Source of the DNA: Candidatus Woesearchaeota archaeon
GTDB lineage: Archaea > Nanobdellota > Nanobdellia > Woesearchaeales > CALCXY01
Reading direction: 5' to 3'
Length of the DNA: 49,729 nt
Assembly (NCBI GenBank): GCA_937906345.1
Contig: CALCXY010000035.1
Span: 1-49,729 of the forward strand
Shown: positions 23,335 to 31,363 of the stretch, piece by piece
How the letters are laid out: every line of letters starts with the position of its first letter
Position numbering within the stretch: the first letter of the stretch is position 1
Position numbers and translations under genes: made by a program
The notes under the pieces: model-generated
Seen by the model: the letters and a program-made list of their open reading frames with translations, nothing else
What the model was told of the DNA's origin: nothing
Databases searched by the model: none

Positions 23335-24688
23335 CTACTTTACATTTGCATCTTTTACATTGTATCTGTATAGCTTGATGATTCTCATTGGTGTTGTTGT
23401 AGGATATTTTATTTTTGTTGGAGAAATTAAAAGAAATAAATTAGATTATTCTAAAAGTTTAAGTTTAGTTTTTTGGCTGTTATTAGGAGTATTTTTTGGT
23501 TCTCGTGCTTTTTTTCAATTTGGTCCTTGGAATCAAAATGAAATTTCATTTTTGCAAGGAATTCTAAAAACATTCATACCTTGGATGGGATCTGGATATG
23601 TGATGTTAGGAGGAGCTACTGGAGGAATACTAGCTGCTTGGATCTATCTTAAGATTCATAAGATGCATTTTTTTAGATATATGGATCTCCTTAGTATAAG
23701 TAGTGCACTTGCAATGGTTTTTGGAAGGTTTGGATGCTTTTTTGCATTTGATCATCCAACAACTGCAACGAGTTTACCTTGGGCATTACAACTTGGAGAA
23801 CAGAGTTTTCATCCCACAATGATTTATGCTAGTATTTTCTATTTTCTTTTATTCTTATTCTTAATGAGTCTAAATAGAAATAAACTTTATGATGGACAGA
23901 TTTTTCTCACAACAATGGTTTTATTTCCCTTAGCAAGGTTTTTAATGGAATTTACAAGAATTTACGATACTTTATTTTTTGGTTTAAGTGCATCGCAAAT
24001 AATTAGTTTAACATTTCTTGTTATTTTTGTTCCCATGTATTATCATTTTAATAATGCAATTCATAAAAAAGTTCAGCAAAAACCTATTAAGATGGATTTT
24101 CTTTTATTTAGCATATCTGGAGTGATTTTAATTGGTGCTGTTTACTTTGTAAGTGCTTGGAATTATACGTATTCATTTATTTTATTTGTTTTAGGATTAA
24201 TACTATTACTACATTCAATCTTTAAAACTTACTCTATTACTTTTAAAACTATTAAATCAAATGATGCAATAAAGAATTTAGTTGTTATAGGTGTTACGCT
24301 TATTATATTATTTTCTCTATCCGCTGTTATTCAGCGAGTTGTAGGATCTACGCTTGATAAACCTTATTTACAAGATTGTCCTCACAAGCAAATTGGTAAT
24401 AATGAATCAAATATTTATATTATGTATTTTGAAAGTCCTTACTGCACATTATGCTGGCAAAATGAGATTTTTGTTTTTCCTAAATTAGAGGAAAATATGA
24501 TTGATGAGTATTACATGGAACATTTTGATATCAGACATTGCAGTGAAATTAGTAGTAGCTTTGGAATATATGGAACTCCTGGCTATGTCATGGAAAATAC
24601 AGATACAGGATTACAATTTATCTATTATGGTTTTAGAAGTTATGAACAAATTAAGAGAGATATTGAGGAGTTGAAAAAGAGGGAGTAA
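23312..24688 (+). CDS. Lgt-like membrane protein fused to a C-terminal thioredoxin-like domain
   Basis: 458 residues from ATG 23312. The first ~260 residues follow the Lgt plan: Tyr-rich helix, GYVMLGGATGGIL, VFGRFGCFFAF, FHPTMIY and LARFLMEFTR. Compared with the Lgt at 12530, the catalytic His before the Gly pair is Leu and the Asn of the GR-x-x-N signature is Cys, while both Arg remain. Two extra helices lead to a thioredoxin-like domain with SPYCTLCWQNE and cis-Pro YGTPGYV. So it is Lgt-related but unlikely to do the standard reaction. As part of the GGC-protein operon it may modify or reduce a Cys. I know of no described fusion of this kind. Confidence 0.8.
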   Translation: MVPYQAVSYFTFASFTLYLYSLMILIGVVVGYFIFVGEIKRNKLDYSKSLSLVFWLLLGVFFGSRAFFQFGPWNQNEISFLQGILKTFIPWMGSGYVMLGGATGGILAAWIYLKIHKMHFFRYMDLLSISSALAMVFGRFGCFFAFDHPTTATSLPWALQLGEQSFHPTMIYASIFYFLLFLFLMSLNRNKLYDGQIFLTTMVLFPLARFLMEFTRIYDTLFFGLSASQIISLTFLVIFVPMYYHFNNAIHKKVQQKPIKMDFLLFSISGVILIGAVYFVSAWNYTYSFILFVLGLILLLHSIFKTYSITFKTIKSNDAIKNLVVIGVTLIILFSLSAVIQRVVGSTLDKPYLQDCPHKQIGNNESNIYIMYFESPYCTLCWQNEIFVFPKLEENMIDEYYMEHFDIRHCSEISSSFGIYGTPGYVMENTDTGLQFIYYGFRSYEQIKRDIEELKKRE

Positions 24689-24702
24689 AGTAATTATGAT
24701 TA

Positions 24703-25848
24703 TTAAACTGATTTTAAAGCAATATCTAAGTCCTGAATAAGATCTTCAACGTTTTCTATTCCAATTGAAAGCCTCATTAAATTATCATTTATGCCTATAT
24801 CATTTCTTTCTTTTTCTGATAAATAAGCATGAGTCATCAGAGAAGGAACATTAATTAGAGATTCAACTCCTCCTAAACTTTCTGCAAGTTTAAATATTTT
24901 TAGATTATTCAAGAATAAATTTAATTTTTCCTTAGTGCCTAGGATTTCAAATGAGATTATTCCTGCATATCCCTTGAATTGTTTTTTAACAATTTCAAAT
25001 TGAGGATGAGATTTTAATCCAGGGTAAATGACTTTTTTTATTTTTTGGTGTGTTTCTAAAAAATGAGCAATTTTCAAAGCATTTTCTTGATGTTTTTCCA
25101 TCCTGATAGCTAGTGTTTTAATGCCTCGTGCTACTAAGAAACTATCAAAAGGAGAAAGTATAGCACCTGTTGCATTTTGATTAAATTTTAATGAATCATA
25201 TAGTGATGAATCATTTACCATGATAGCACCCCCAATTGAATCAGAGTGTCCATTGATATATTTTGTTGTGCTGTGCAAAACAATATCAGCTCCTAACTCA
25301 AGAGGATTTTGAAAATAAGGACTTAAGAATGTGTTATCTACTAAAACTAGACTATTCTTTTTTAGTTTTGAGATTTTATTAATGTCGCAGACTTTTAATA
25401 AAGGATTTGTAGGTGTTTCAATCCAAATGAGTTTAGTATTTTCTTGAATAGCTGATTTTAAGTTATCTATTTTAGTTAAATCAACATAGTCAACATGTAT
25501 CTTAAATTTTTCTTTAAAAATTTTATCAAAAAGTCGTTTTGTTCCCCCATATAAATCATCAAAAGCAATCATGTGATCTCCTGGTTTTAACAATGTTAAT
25601 AGTGCAACTGTTTCAGCAGCTAAGCCTGATGAAAAAGCTAATGCAAACTTAGCATTTTCAAGTATAGCTAGTTTTTTTTCTACTAAAGATCTACTGGGAT
25701 TTCCTGCTCTTGAATATTCAAATTCTTGAGAAGTATCTAAGTTTGGTTTGATAAATGTTGATGAGAGGTGAATAGGCATAGTAGCATCTCCATGTTTATT
25801 CTGATATTCTCCCTCATGTATTATTTTTGTTTCAAATTTTCCATGCAT
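24703..25848 (-). CDS. Cystathionine gamma-synthase/lyase family PLP enzyme
   Basis: 381 residues from ATG 25848 (GGTGAT upstream). Fold-type I Cys/Met-metabolism enzyme: SSTFIKPNLD, YSRAGNPSRSLVEKKLA, SGLAAETVALL, the PLP loop DLYGGTKRL, and the Schiff-base Lys in LHSTTKYINGHSD. Either cystathionine gamma-lyase (releasing Cys) or gamma-synthase is possible by sequence. The partner gene directly upstream overlaps it by 17 bases and encodes a beta-synthase-type enzyme, which favours reverse transsulfuration from homocysteine to cysteine. Extra Cys supply suits this thiol-rich locus. Confidence 0.92.
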   Translation of the reverse strand: MHGKFETKIIHEGEYQNKHGDATMPIHLSSTFIKPNLDTSQEFEYSRAGNPSRSLVEKKLAILENAKFALAFSSGLAAETVALLTLLKPGDHMIAFDDLYGGTKRLFDKIFKEKFKIHVDYVDLTKIDNLKSAIQENTKLIWIETPTNPLLKVCDINKISKLKKNSLVLVDNTFLSPYFQNPLELGADIVLHSTTKYINGHSDSIGGAIMVNDSSLYDSLKFNQNATGAILSPFDSFLVARGIKTLAIRMEKHQENALKIAHFLETHQKIKKVIYPGLKSHPQFEIVKKQFKGYAGIISFEILGTKEKLNLFLNNLKIFKLAESLGGVESLINVPSLMTHAYLSEKERNDIGINDNLMRLSIGIENVEDLIQDLDIALKSV

Positions 25849-26764
25849 CAAAATCACCATAAATATTTTTACTGAGATAGTTATTTGAACCATCAGGAAA
25901 AATAGTAACTATATTCTTATTAGGATTTAATCTAGCTATTTTATAAGCAGCCCATGCAGTAGCTCCAGAGGAAGATCCAATAAGCAATCCTTCTTTTTTA
26001 GCTAAGAATTTTAACATCTTATGAGTATTTCTATCAGATACAGTTATTATTTCATCTATTAGTTCCCAATCAATAAGTTTAGATGTTTCTATTTTATCAA
26101 CACCAATACCCTCTGTCTTATGTTCTTTGAGCTTACCCTTTGCTAACACTGAACCTTCTGGTTCTACACCTATTGTTTTTATATGTGGATTTTTTTCTTT
26201 CAAATATTTTGAAACTCCCATAAATGTTCCTGCTGTTCCAATTCCTGCAATAAAAATATCAATTTTCCCATTTAATGAATCATAAATCTCCTTTCCTGTT
26301 GTTTCATAATGGGCTTTTATGTTAGCAGGATTTGAAAATTGTTGAGGAATGAATGAGTTTTTAATCTTTTTTTTCAATTCAAAAGATTTTTTGATAGCAC
26401 CTTCCATTCCATTAGATGTAGGAGTATTAATTATTTTAGCGCCTAGAGCTTTCATCAATACTTGTTTTTCTTCACTAAATCTTTTTGGCACAACACAAAT
26501 TACTTTGTAATTCTTTTGAGCAGCTACAAGTGATAAGCCAATCCCAGTATTTCCAGCTGTAGGTTCAATTATTGTGCTATTTTCATGAATTAAACCTTGT
26601 TTTTCTGCTTCATTTATGAGATACAAGGCAGTTCTATCCTTAATTGACCCTCCAGGATTAAAAAACTCTAATTTAGCATATATATTAGCAAATCTACTCA
26701 ATGAATTTATCTTTAACAATGGTGTGTTTCCAATTGTTTTTAAGATATTGTTAATTTTAGACAT
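25832..26764 (-). CDS. Cysteine synthase / cystathionine beta-synthase family PLP enzyme
   Basis: 310 residues, fold-type II. Signatures: TIGNTPLLKIN, the PLP Lys in NPGGSIKDRTAL, the substrate loop PTAGNTGIGLSL and the phosphate loop GIGTAGTFMG. Length equals CysK or the catalytic core of beta-synthase. No CBS regulatory domains follow. Start ATG 26764 overlaps the upstream HTH gene by eight bases; an in-frame ATG at 26785 is possible. Coupled to the gamma-lyase-like gene, it would condense serine with homocysteine or make Cys from O-acetyl/phosphoserine; the exact substrate is not visible. Confidence 0.92.
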   Translation of the reverse strand: MSKINNILKTIGNTPLLKINSLSRFANIYAKLEFFNPGGSIKDRTALYLINEAEKQGLIHENSTIIEPTAGNTGIGLSLVAAQKNYKVICVVPKRFSEEKQVLMKALGAKIINTPTSNGMEGAIKKSFELKKKIKNSFIPQQFSNPANIKAHYETTGKEIYDSLNGKIDIFIAGIGTAGTFMGVSKYLKEKNPHIKTIGVEPEGSVLAKGKLKEHKTEGIGVDKIETSKLIDWELIDEIITVSDRNTHKMLKFLAKKEGLLIGSSSGATAWAAYKIARLNPNKNIVTIFPDGSNNYLSKNIYGDFDAWKI

Positions 26765-27050
26765 GTTTTGCAACCCATTTTCCAATTTTTGTTAATTCAA
26801 GAGGTTTTCCTTTTGTTTTTTCTTTCCCAAATTCTACTAATCCAATTGCTCGTAGTTGATTCATATTAAACCATATAGTAGAAGAGGAACTATTTGTGAG
26901 GGTAGTTAGTATTTGCACCATTTGTGTAATATGTCTTTTTTTGATAATAGAGGAGGATCTAAGTATAGAAAGTAGTTCTTTTTGTTTTTTAGTCAATCTT
27001 ACTTTTGCAAAATTTAATAGAATATCTGAAACTTCAGTAGAAACAAACAT
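26757..27050 (-). CDS. Small winged-helix transcriptional regulator
   Basis: About 97 residues from ATG 27050; a TTG at 27080 would add ten. The core TKKQKELLSILRSSSIIKKR, then a Ser/Thr-rich recognition region SSSSTIWFNMNQLRAIGLVE and a wing ELTKIGKWV fit archaeal ArsR/MarR-like winged helices that read a small substrate or act on their own operon. It is the first gene of the transsulfuration operon and overlaps the next gene by eight bases. Likely regulator of sulfur amino acid genes. No metal-binding Cys are seen. No clear TATA box lies at the expected place. Confidence 0.65.
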   Translation of the reverse strand: MFVSTEVSDILLNFAKVRLTKKQKELLSILRSSSIIKKRHITQMVQILTTLTNSSSSTIWFNMNQLRAIGLVEFGKEKTKGKPLELTKIGKWVAKHV

Positions 27051-27198
27051 ATCCAGCACGTTTAGAGTGCAGACTAACAAGTCCCCTCATATCTGGATTA
27101 GTATTTGAATTTAGTTTCATATGATATGTATTTACATGCTCCTATATAAAACTTTTGTGCAACTAATCCTGGAGTGAAAACATTTCAATAAAAGAAAC

Positions 27199-27206
27199 AT
27201 ATTTAA
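27199..27206 (+). promoter_or_regulatory. TATA box for carboxypeptidase gene
   Basis: ATATTTAA centred about 27 bases before ATG 27230, with no ribosome site; a leaderless transcript is inferred. Confidence 0.45.
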
Positions 27207-27229
27207 GCCAGAAAATTGAAAAGTATGCT

Positions 27230-28747
27230 ATGAATAAAGATCTTCAGCATTTTAAAAAAGTAGAAAAAGAACTTTCTTTATTAGAGGGGATGTTAGCATT
27301 ATTACAATGGGATCGTGCTACTATTATGCCTGAATCTGCAATTGAACAAAGAGCTGAACAGTCCTCTATTATATCAGAGATGCTGTATACTAAAACCATA
27401 TCTAAGGAATTTAGAGCTGTTATTAGTAAATTAGCTAAAAAATCAACATTTTCTAGATTAGATAAAGCAGATCAATTATCAGTATCAAAATATAAAAAGC
27501 AAATCGCTAAAGAGAAAAAAATACCTTTAAGCTTTGTTAAAGAATATTCAGAATTAGTTACTAAAGCAAATGCTGCATGGGAAAATGCTAAAGAGAAAAA
27601 TAAGTTTTCTTTGTTTAAACCGTATTTAGAAAAAATAATAGCAATGCAGCAAAAAGAAGCAAAGATTATTAATCCTAAATTACATCCCTATGATTTTTTA
27701 TTGGATGAATTTGAAGAGGGTATGAACATTGCTAAATTAAATAAGGTTTTTGAAAAATTAAAAGTAGGATTAATTGAAATTTTAACCAATATTAAATCTT
27801 CTGCTGTTTATAAAAAACAGAAAAACCATTTAGTTGGGAGATTATTTCCTATTGAGGGTCAAGAAAGAGTTACAGGACAAATAAAAGATCTGATTTTAGA
27901 TAATCATACCAGAAACTTAATGGCAGAGAGTGTTCATCCTTTTACAACTGCTATTAATGGAGATGATGTTAGGATTACCACTGCTTATGATGAAAAAGAT
28001 CCTATGTTTTCATTTAAAGCAGTTGCACATGAATCAGGGCATGCATTATATGAATTAGGTTTTTCAAAAAAATTGCAATATACTATCATGGCAAAAGCAC
28101 CAAGTATAGGCTTACACGAATCACAATCACGATTTTGGGAAAATTTTATTACTAAAAGTAAAGCTTTTTGGAGTTATTATTATCCTACGTATAAAAAAAT
28201 ATTTTCTAAGCAGTTATCATCTATGAATTTGAATGAATTTTACAAACAAGCAAATTTTGTGCAGCCTAGCAATATTCGTGTTTTAGCAGATGAAGTTACT
28301 TATTGTCTGCATATTATCATTCGTTTTGAATTAGAACGAGAATTAATGGAAAATTCTCTTAAAGTAAAAGATTTACCTAAAGCATGGAATAAAAAATACA
28401 AAGAATACTTAGGAATAGTTCCACAAAATGATAAAGTTGGAGTTTTACAAGATACGCATTGGAGTATGGGATTAATTGGATATTTTCCTACCTATGCCAT
28501 AGGCACTATGTATGCAGCTTCTATTTACTATCAAATTAGAAAAGAACTTCCTGGAATTAATCAGCAAATCAGTAAAGGCAATGTAAAACCTATACGCAAT
28601 TGGCTGCATAAAAACATCCATCAGTATGGTTCTACAATGCTAGCCCATGATATAATTGCGAAATCTTGTGGGAAAGAGTTAGATAGCGAGGATTTAATTA
28701 AATATTTGAAAGATAAGTATTATGGGATTTATGGTGTGAAGAATTAG
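27230..28747 (+). CDS. M32 family carboxypeptidase (Taq-type)
   Basis: 505 residues, the normal length for the family. The zinc motif HESGHALYELG lies near residue 266, followed by the conserved HESQSRFWENF, the IRVLADEVTY block and QDTHWSMGLIGYFPTYAIG near the end, all typical of M32. The enzyme removes C-terminal residues from peptides in the cytoplasm, using a metal. It stands alone with its own promoter. The protein is fully intact. The 260-base gap after it holds the hairpin repeat described separately. Confidence 0.95.
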   Translation: MNKDLQHFKKVEKELSLLEGMLALLQWDRATIMPESAIEQRAEQSSIISEMLYTKTISKEFRAVISKLAKKSTFSRLDKADQLSVSKYKKQIAKEKKIPLSFVKEYSELVTKANAAWENAKEKNKFSLFKPYLEKIIAMQQKEAKIINPKLHPYDFLLDEFEEGMNIAKLNKVFEKLKVGLIEILTNIKSSAVYKKQKNHLVGRLFPIEGQERVTGQIKDLILDNHTRNLMAESVHPFTTAINGDDVRITTAYDEKDPMFSFKAVAHESGHALYELGFSKKLQYTIMAKAPSIGLHESQSRFWENFITKSKAFWSYYYPTYKKIFSKQLSSMNLNEFYKQANFVQPSNIRVLADEVTYCLHIIIRFELERELMENSLKVKDLPKAWNKKYKEYLGIVPQNDKVGVLQDTHWSMGLIGYFPTYAIGTMYAASIYYQIRKELPGINQQISKGNVKPIRNWLHKNIHQYGSTMLAHDIIAKSCGKELDSEDLIKYLKDKYYGIYGVKN

Positions 28748-28782
28748 GATATTATTTGTTCTTAGTAATTGATTAGTTTTGA

Positions 28783-28946
28783 TGAGGAAACAACCCACCA
28801 GCCGAAAAACGCTTTAAGCTTGAGGAAATTGCCCCCGCCCATAAAAGTGTGGAGCCTTTTTGTCTAGCCTACAGGCTCCTTCATTCCTTGGGCGGCGGTG
28901 GGGCAGAATCGTCAAGCTAATCGTTTGCTGGTGGCTTTACCTCCTC
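28783..28946. repeat. Large imperfect hairpin element, copy B of dispersed repeat
   Basis: The two ~70-base halves are approximate reverse complements around a loop near 28861-28872. The outer tips are GAGGAAACAACCCACCAGC and CTGGTGGCTTTACCTCCTC; further in come AAGCTTGAGG against GTCAAGCT, GCCCCCGCCC against GGCGGCGGTGGGGC, and GGAGCC against GGCTCC. About 100 bases match the copy at 18247-18347 in opposite orientation. It is GC-rich against an AT-rich background. This fits a MITE-like element or a structured RNA. The right end abuts the promoter (TTTATATAA at 28978) of the next gene. Confidence 0.8.
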
Positions 28947-29006
28947 AAAAATTTAACTTCTTTTATTTTTAGCAAGTTTTATATAAGTAGATTTTAAAAA
29001 AACTTT

Positions 29007-29531
29007 ATGCCATTAGCAGTAACACATATTATTCTTACAATCATAGCTGTAGATATTTATAGAGATTACTTTATGAAGGCTCATAAGAAGTTTTTAACAC
29101 TACATACTATTCTTATTGCAGGAATAGCTGGTATGTTGCCTGATATTGATATTGCTTTAAATTGGTTTTTAGGTGCTGTTGGTTATCAGAATGAAATTTT
29201 AATGCACGGTGCTTTAACGCATACATTGGCTTTTTCGCTTATCTTCTTGATACCTGGATATTATTTTTATCAGAAGAAAAATTACAAATGGGCAATGTAT
29301 TTCTTTGTGATTAGTTTTGGAATATTCTTCCACTTATTTTTAGACTTTTTATTGGGTGGTGGAAGAGCAGAAGGAATCATGTGGTTTTGGCCTTTTTCAA
29401 GTGTAGGATATAAGATTCATTTACTCTTAAAAGCAAATCTAAATGCTCTTCCACAGGGTATAGATGCGCTAATTCTTCTTGCATGGCTTTGGCACGAAGA
29501 GGTTAAGCATAAGATAAAGGATTTTATTTAG
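29007..29531 (+). CDS. DUF457-type (YdjM-like) membrane protein
   Basis: 174 residues with about four membrane helices. The pattern MPLAVTHIILTII, GMLPDIDIALN, HGALTHTLAFS and FFHLFLDFLLGG has the His and Asp residues of the YdjM/DUF457 family annotated as metal-dependent membrane hydrolases. The substrate is unknown for the family; phospholipid or envelope turnover is often assumed. TATA box TTTATATAA at 28978-28986 is about 26 bases before the ATG, so the transcript is leaderless. Its end overlaps the convergent gene at 29524 by eight bases. Confidence 0.75.
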   Translation: MPLAVTHIILTIIAVDIYRDYFMKAHKKFLTLHTILIAGIAGMLPDIDIALNWFLGAVGYQNEILMHGALTHTLAFSLIFLIPGYYFYQKKNYKWAMYFFVISFGIFFHLFLDFLLGGGRAEGIMWFWPFSSVGYKIHLLLKANLNALPQGIDALILLAWLWHEEVKHKIKDFI

Positions 29532-30576
29532 GATTCTTAGGTTTTTGTGCAATTACTGCTTTTAGATAGCATACCTGAAGCTGGTGATTATCTGGAAAAT
29601 TAATAGCATCTTCACCAAAATCAAAATGACTAGCAGTGGAAATTGAGTGTTTAATAACTACGTTTCCTGTTGGTTCAGAGTCACATTGAGTATCATCTAA
29701 TGGTGCAAATGTTCCAACTATAAAATATTCATCTCTTACCTTGAAACCTGCACGTTTCGCTGAATTCATTAATTCTAAATTAAAAAAATCAACTGAAGAA
29801 ACTGTTTTGTAACCAGAATCTGTATATGATTCCAATCCACCTATCATAGTTGTAGTTGTTACATGTCTTGATGCATTATCAGAATACACTTTAATATCAG
29901 CTGAAATGCCTTTATTAACTCTGTTCCTAGCTTCATGATTTAGGACTAAATGTCCGCCTGGAGCTACATCTTGTATATGTAAAAAAATGCCTCCTTCTCC
30001 TAATGCCTCAAATACTGGTTTTACAGCTAAGTCTAGATCTAATGCAGAATCCCAAGCATTTATTCCTAATACCAATTCTAGATTGTTATGCATTTCAGCC
30101 ATTTCATAAATATTTCCAATACTTCCTCTTTTCGGATATCCTCCTTCTTCGAGTAATTTGTTTGCGTGGATTACAGCACCCATATTGATATCATAGGGTT
30201 GAACAACTTCTTGATATGCGGGAGGTAATCTTCTATATAAGAATGCTGCACCCCCCATACCATATTCTACTGCTTTAGTTGGAGCTTTATATCCGAGAAT
30301 AGTATTGAGAATAAATCTAATGCTCTCTTTCATTGCACTTGGAACTTCTTGATCTCTATCATCTAAAACAAGGGAAGCTTGTAAAACATCTTGTGTAGCG
30401 ATCGCAACTTCTTCCAAAAAGGAATATCTATTCACTTTTTCATGAATCAGAGTTGGCGAAAAATTCTTAATATGAGGACAAAGAGCTCTTAATATAGGAT
30501 CATTATTATATTTAATTGTATATACAACTTTCTTGATTATTCCTTTTTCCAGTTCAGCTGGCATTAAAACATGCAT
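29524..30576 (-). CDS. Putative class I SAM-dependent methyltransferase-like protein
   Basis: 350 residues, no signal peptide or membrane segment. A Rossmann-like motif (KAVEYGMGGAAFLYRRLP) lies near residue 105, followed by acidic and NAWDSALDLDLAV segments and GGIFLHIQDVAPGG; this resembles motifs I-IV of class I methyltransferases but the glycine-rich loop GMGGAA is not the standard GxGxG. The N- and C-terminal thirds are not recognised. It stands alone. Methyltransferase function is inferred with moderate confidence; substrate unknown. Confidence 0.55.
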   Translation of the reverse strand: MHVLMPAELEKGIIKKVVYTIKYNNDPILRALCPHIKNFSPTLIHEKVNRYSFLEEVAIATQDVLQASLVLDDRDQEVPSAMKESIRFILNTILGYKAPTKAVEYGMGGAAFLYRRLPPAYQEVVQPYDINMGAVIHANKLLEEGGYPKRGSIGNIYEMAEMHNNLELVLGINAWDSALDLDLAVKPVFEALGEGGIFLHIQDVAPGGHLVLNHEARNRVNKGISADIKVYSDNASRHVTTTTMIGGLESYTDSGYKTVSSVDFFNLELMNSAKRAGFKVRDEYFIVGTFAPLDDTQCDSEPTGNVVIKHSISTASHFDFGEDAINFPDNHQLQVCYLKAVIAQKPKNPK

Positions 30577-30694
30577 TAGTTTGCAAATTTCCTCTCATTT
30601 AAAAAAATATGCTTTATTATAGTTACACTAAAACAAATATTTTTATTTCAAAACAACCTTTATAAACTTCTCCAGACATCCATCTGATTATAAT

Positions 30695-31363
30695 ATGAAA
30701 ATCTCAGTAATAATTCCAGTATATCATGAAAGTGAAAGTATCAATAATCTTATTGCTCATGTAAAATCAATAATGAAAGATAGTGAAATCATAGTAGTAG
30801 ATGGCTCTCCAGAGAAAGATACTTTAAATGCGATTAAAGATAAGGAGGTAGTTCAATTGTCTTCTGAAAAAGGTAGAGCAAAACAAATGAATTTAGGAGC
30901 TGAAAAAGCTACTAATACTATTTTCCTCTTTTTACACGCAGATACCTATCTTCCTAAAAATGCTTTTCAATTAATTACAAATGAATTAAAAACATATAGT
31001 GTTGGTGCTTTTTCCTTAGGAATTCAAAGTTCAAACATTATTATTAACATAATTGAGATTATTGCAAATATAAGGACAAAATTAACTAAAGTTCCTTATG
31101 GAGACCAAGCACACTTTGTTAAAAAAGAAGTGTTTACTCAATTAGAGGGATTCAAAAATATTCCAATCTTAGAAGATGTTGATTTTATGACAAGAGTTAA
31201 GAAAGCAAGGTATCCTATTAAAATATTAAATCAAAAAGTAAAAACATCTCCTAGAAGATGGAAAAAAGAAGGCCCTATCAAAAGAACTTTAAAGAATTGG
31301 AGAATATTAATTAAATATCATTTAGGAGTTAGTCCTGAAAAACTAAAGGAGTTGTATCAATGA
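30695..31363 (+). CDS. Glycosyltransferase family 2 (TIGR04283-like, selenodomain/arsenosugar associated)
   Basis: 222 residues of GT-A fold: ISVIIPVYHESESINNLI, EIIVVDGSP, EKGRAKQMNLGA and FLFLHADTYLPKNA (metal-binding His-Ala-Asp), then LEDVDFMTRVK. The short length and the KGRAKQMN and HADT motifs match the TIGR04283 transferases found in arsenosugar and radical-SAM/selenodomain clusters. TATA box TTTATAAAC at 30659-30667 gives a leader of about seven bases. It overlaps the next gene by four bases. Arsenic genes downstream support an arsenosugar-type role, but the sugar product is inference. Confidence 0.85.
   Translation: MKISVIIPVYHESESINNLIAHVKSIMKDSEIIVVDGSPEKDTLNAIKDKEVVQLSSEKGRAKQMNLGAEKATNTIFLFLHADTYLPKNAFQLITNELKTYSVGAFSLGIQSSNIIINIIEIIANIRTKLTKVPYGDQAHFVKKEVFTQLEGFKNIPILEDVDFMTRVKKARYPIKILNQKVKTSPRRWKKEGPIKRTLKNWRILIKYHLGVSPEKLKELYQ

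Noticed and set aside
26764-27230. S-adenosylmethionine or cysteine riboswitch before the transsulfuration genes
   Set aside because: No paired helices or conserved riboswitch core are visible, and the HTH gene occupies the leader.
28783-28946. Insertion sequence with terminal repeats
   Set aside because: There is no transposase frame and no clear target-site duplication at the ends by eye.
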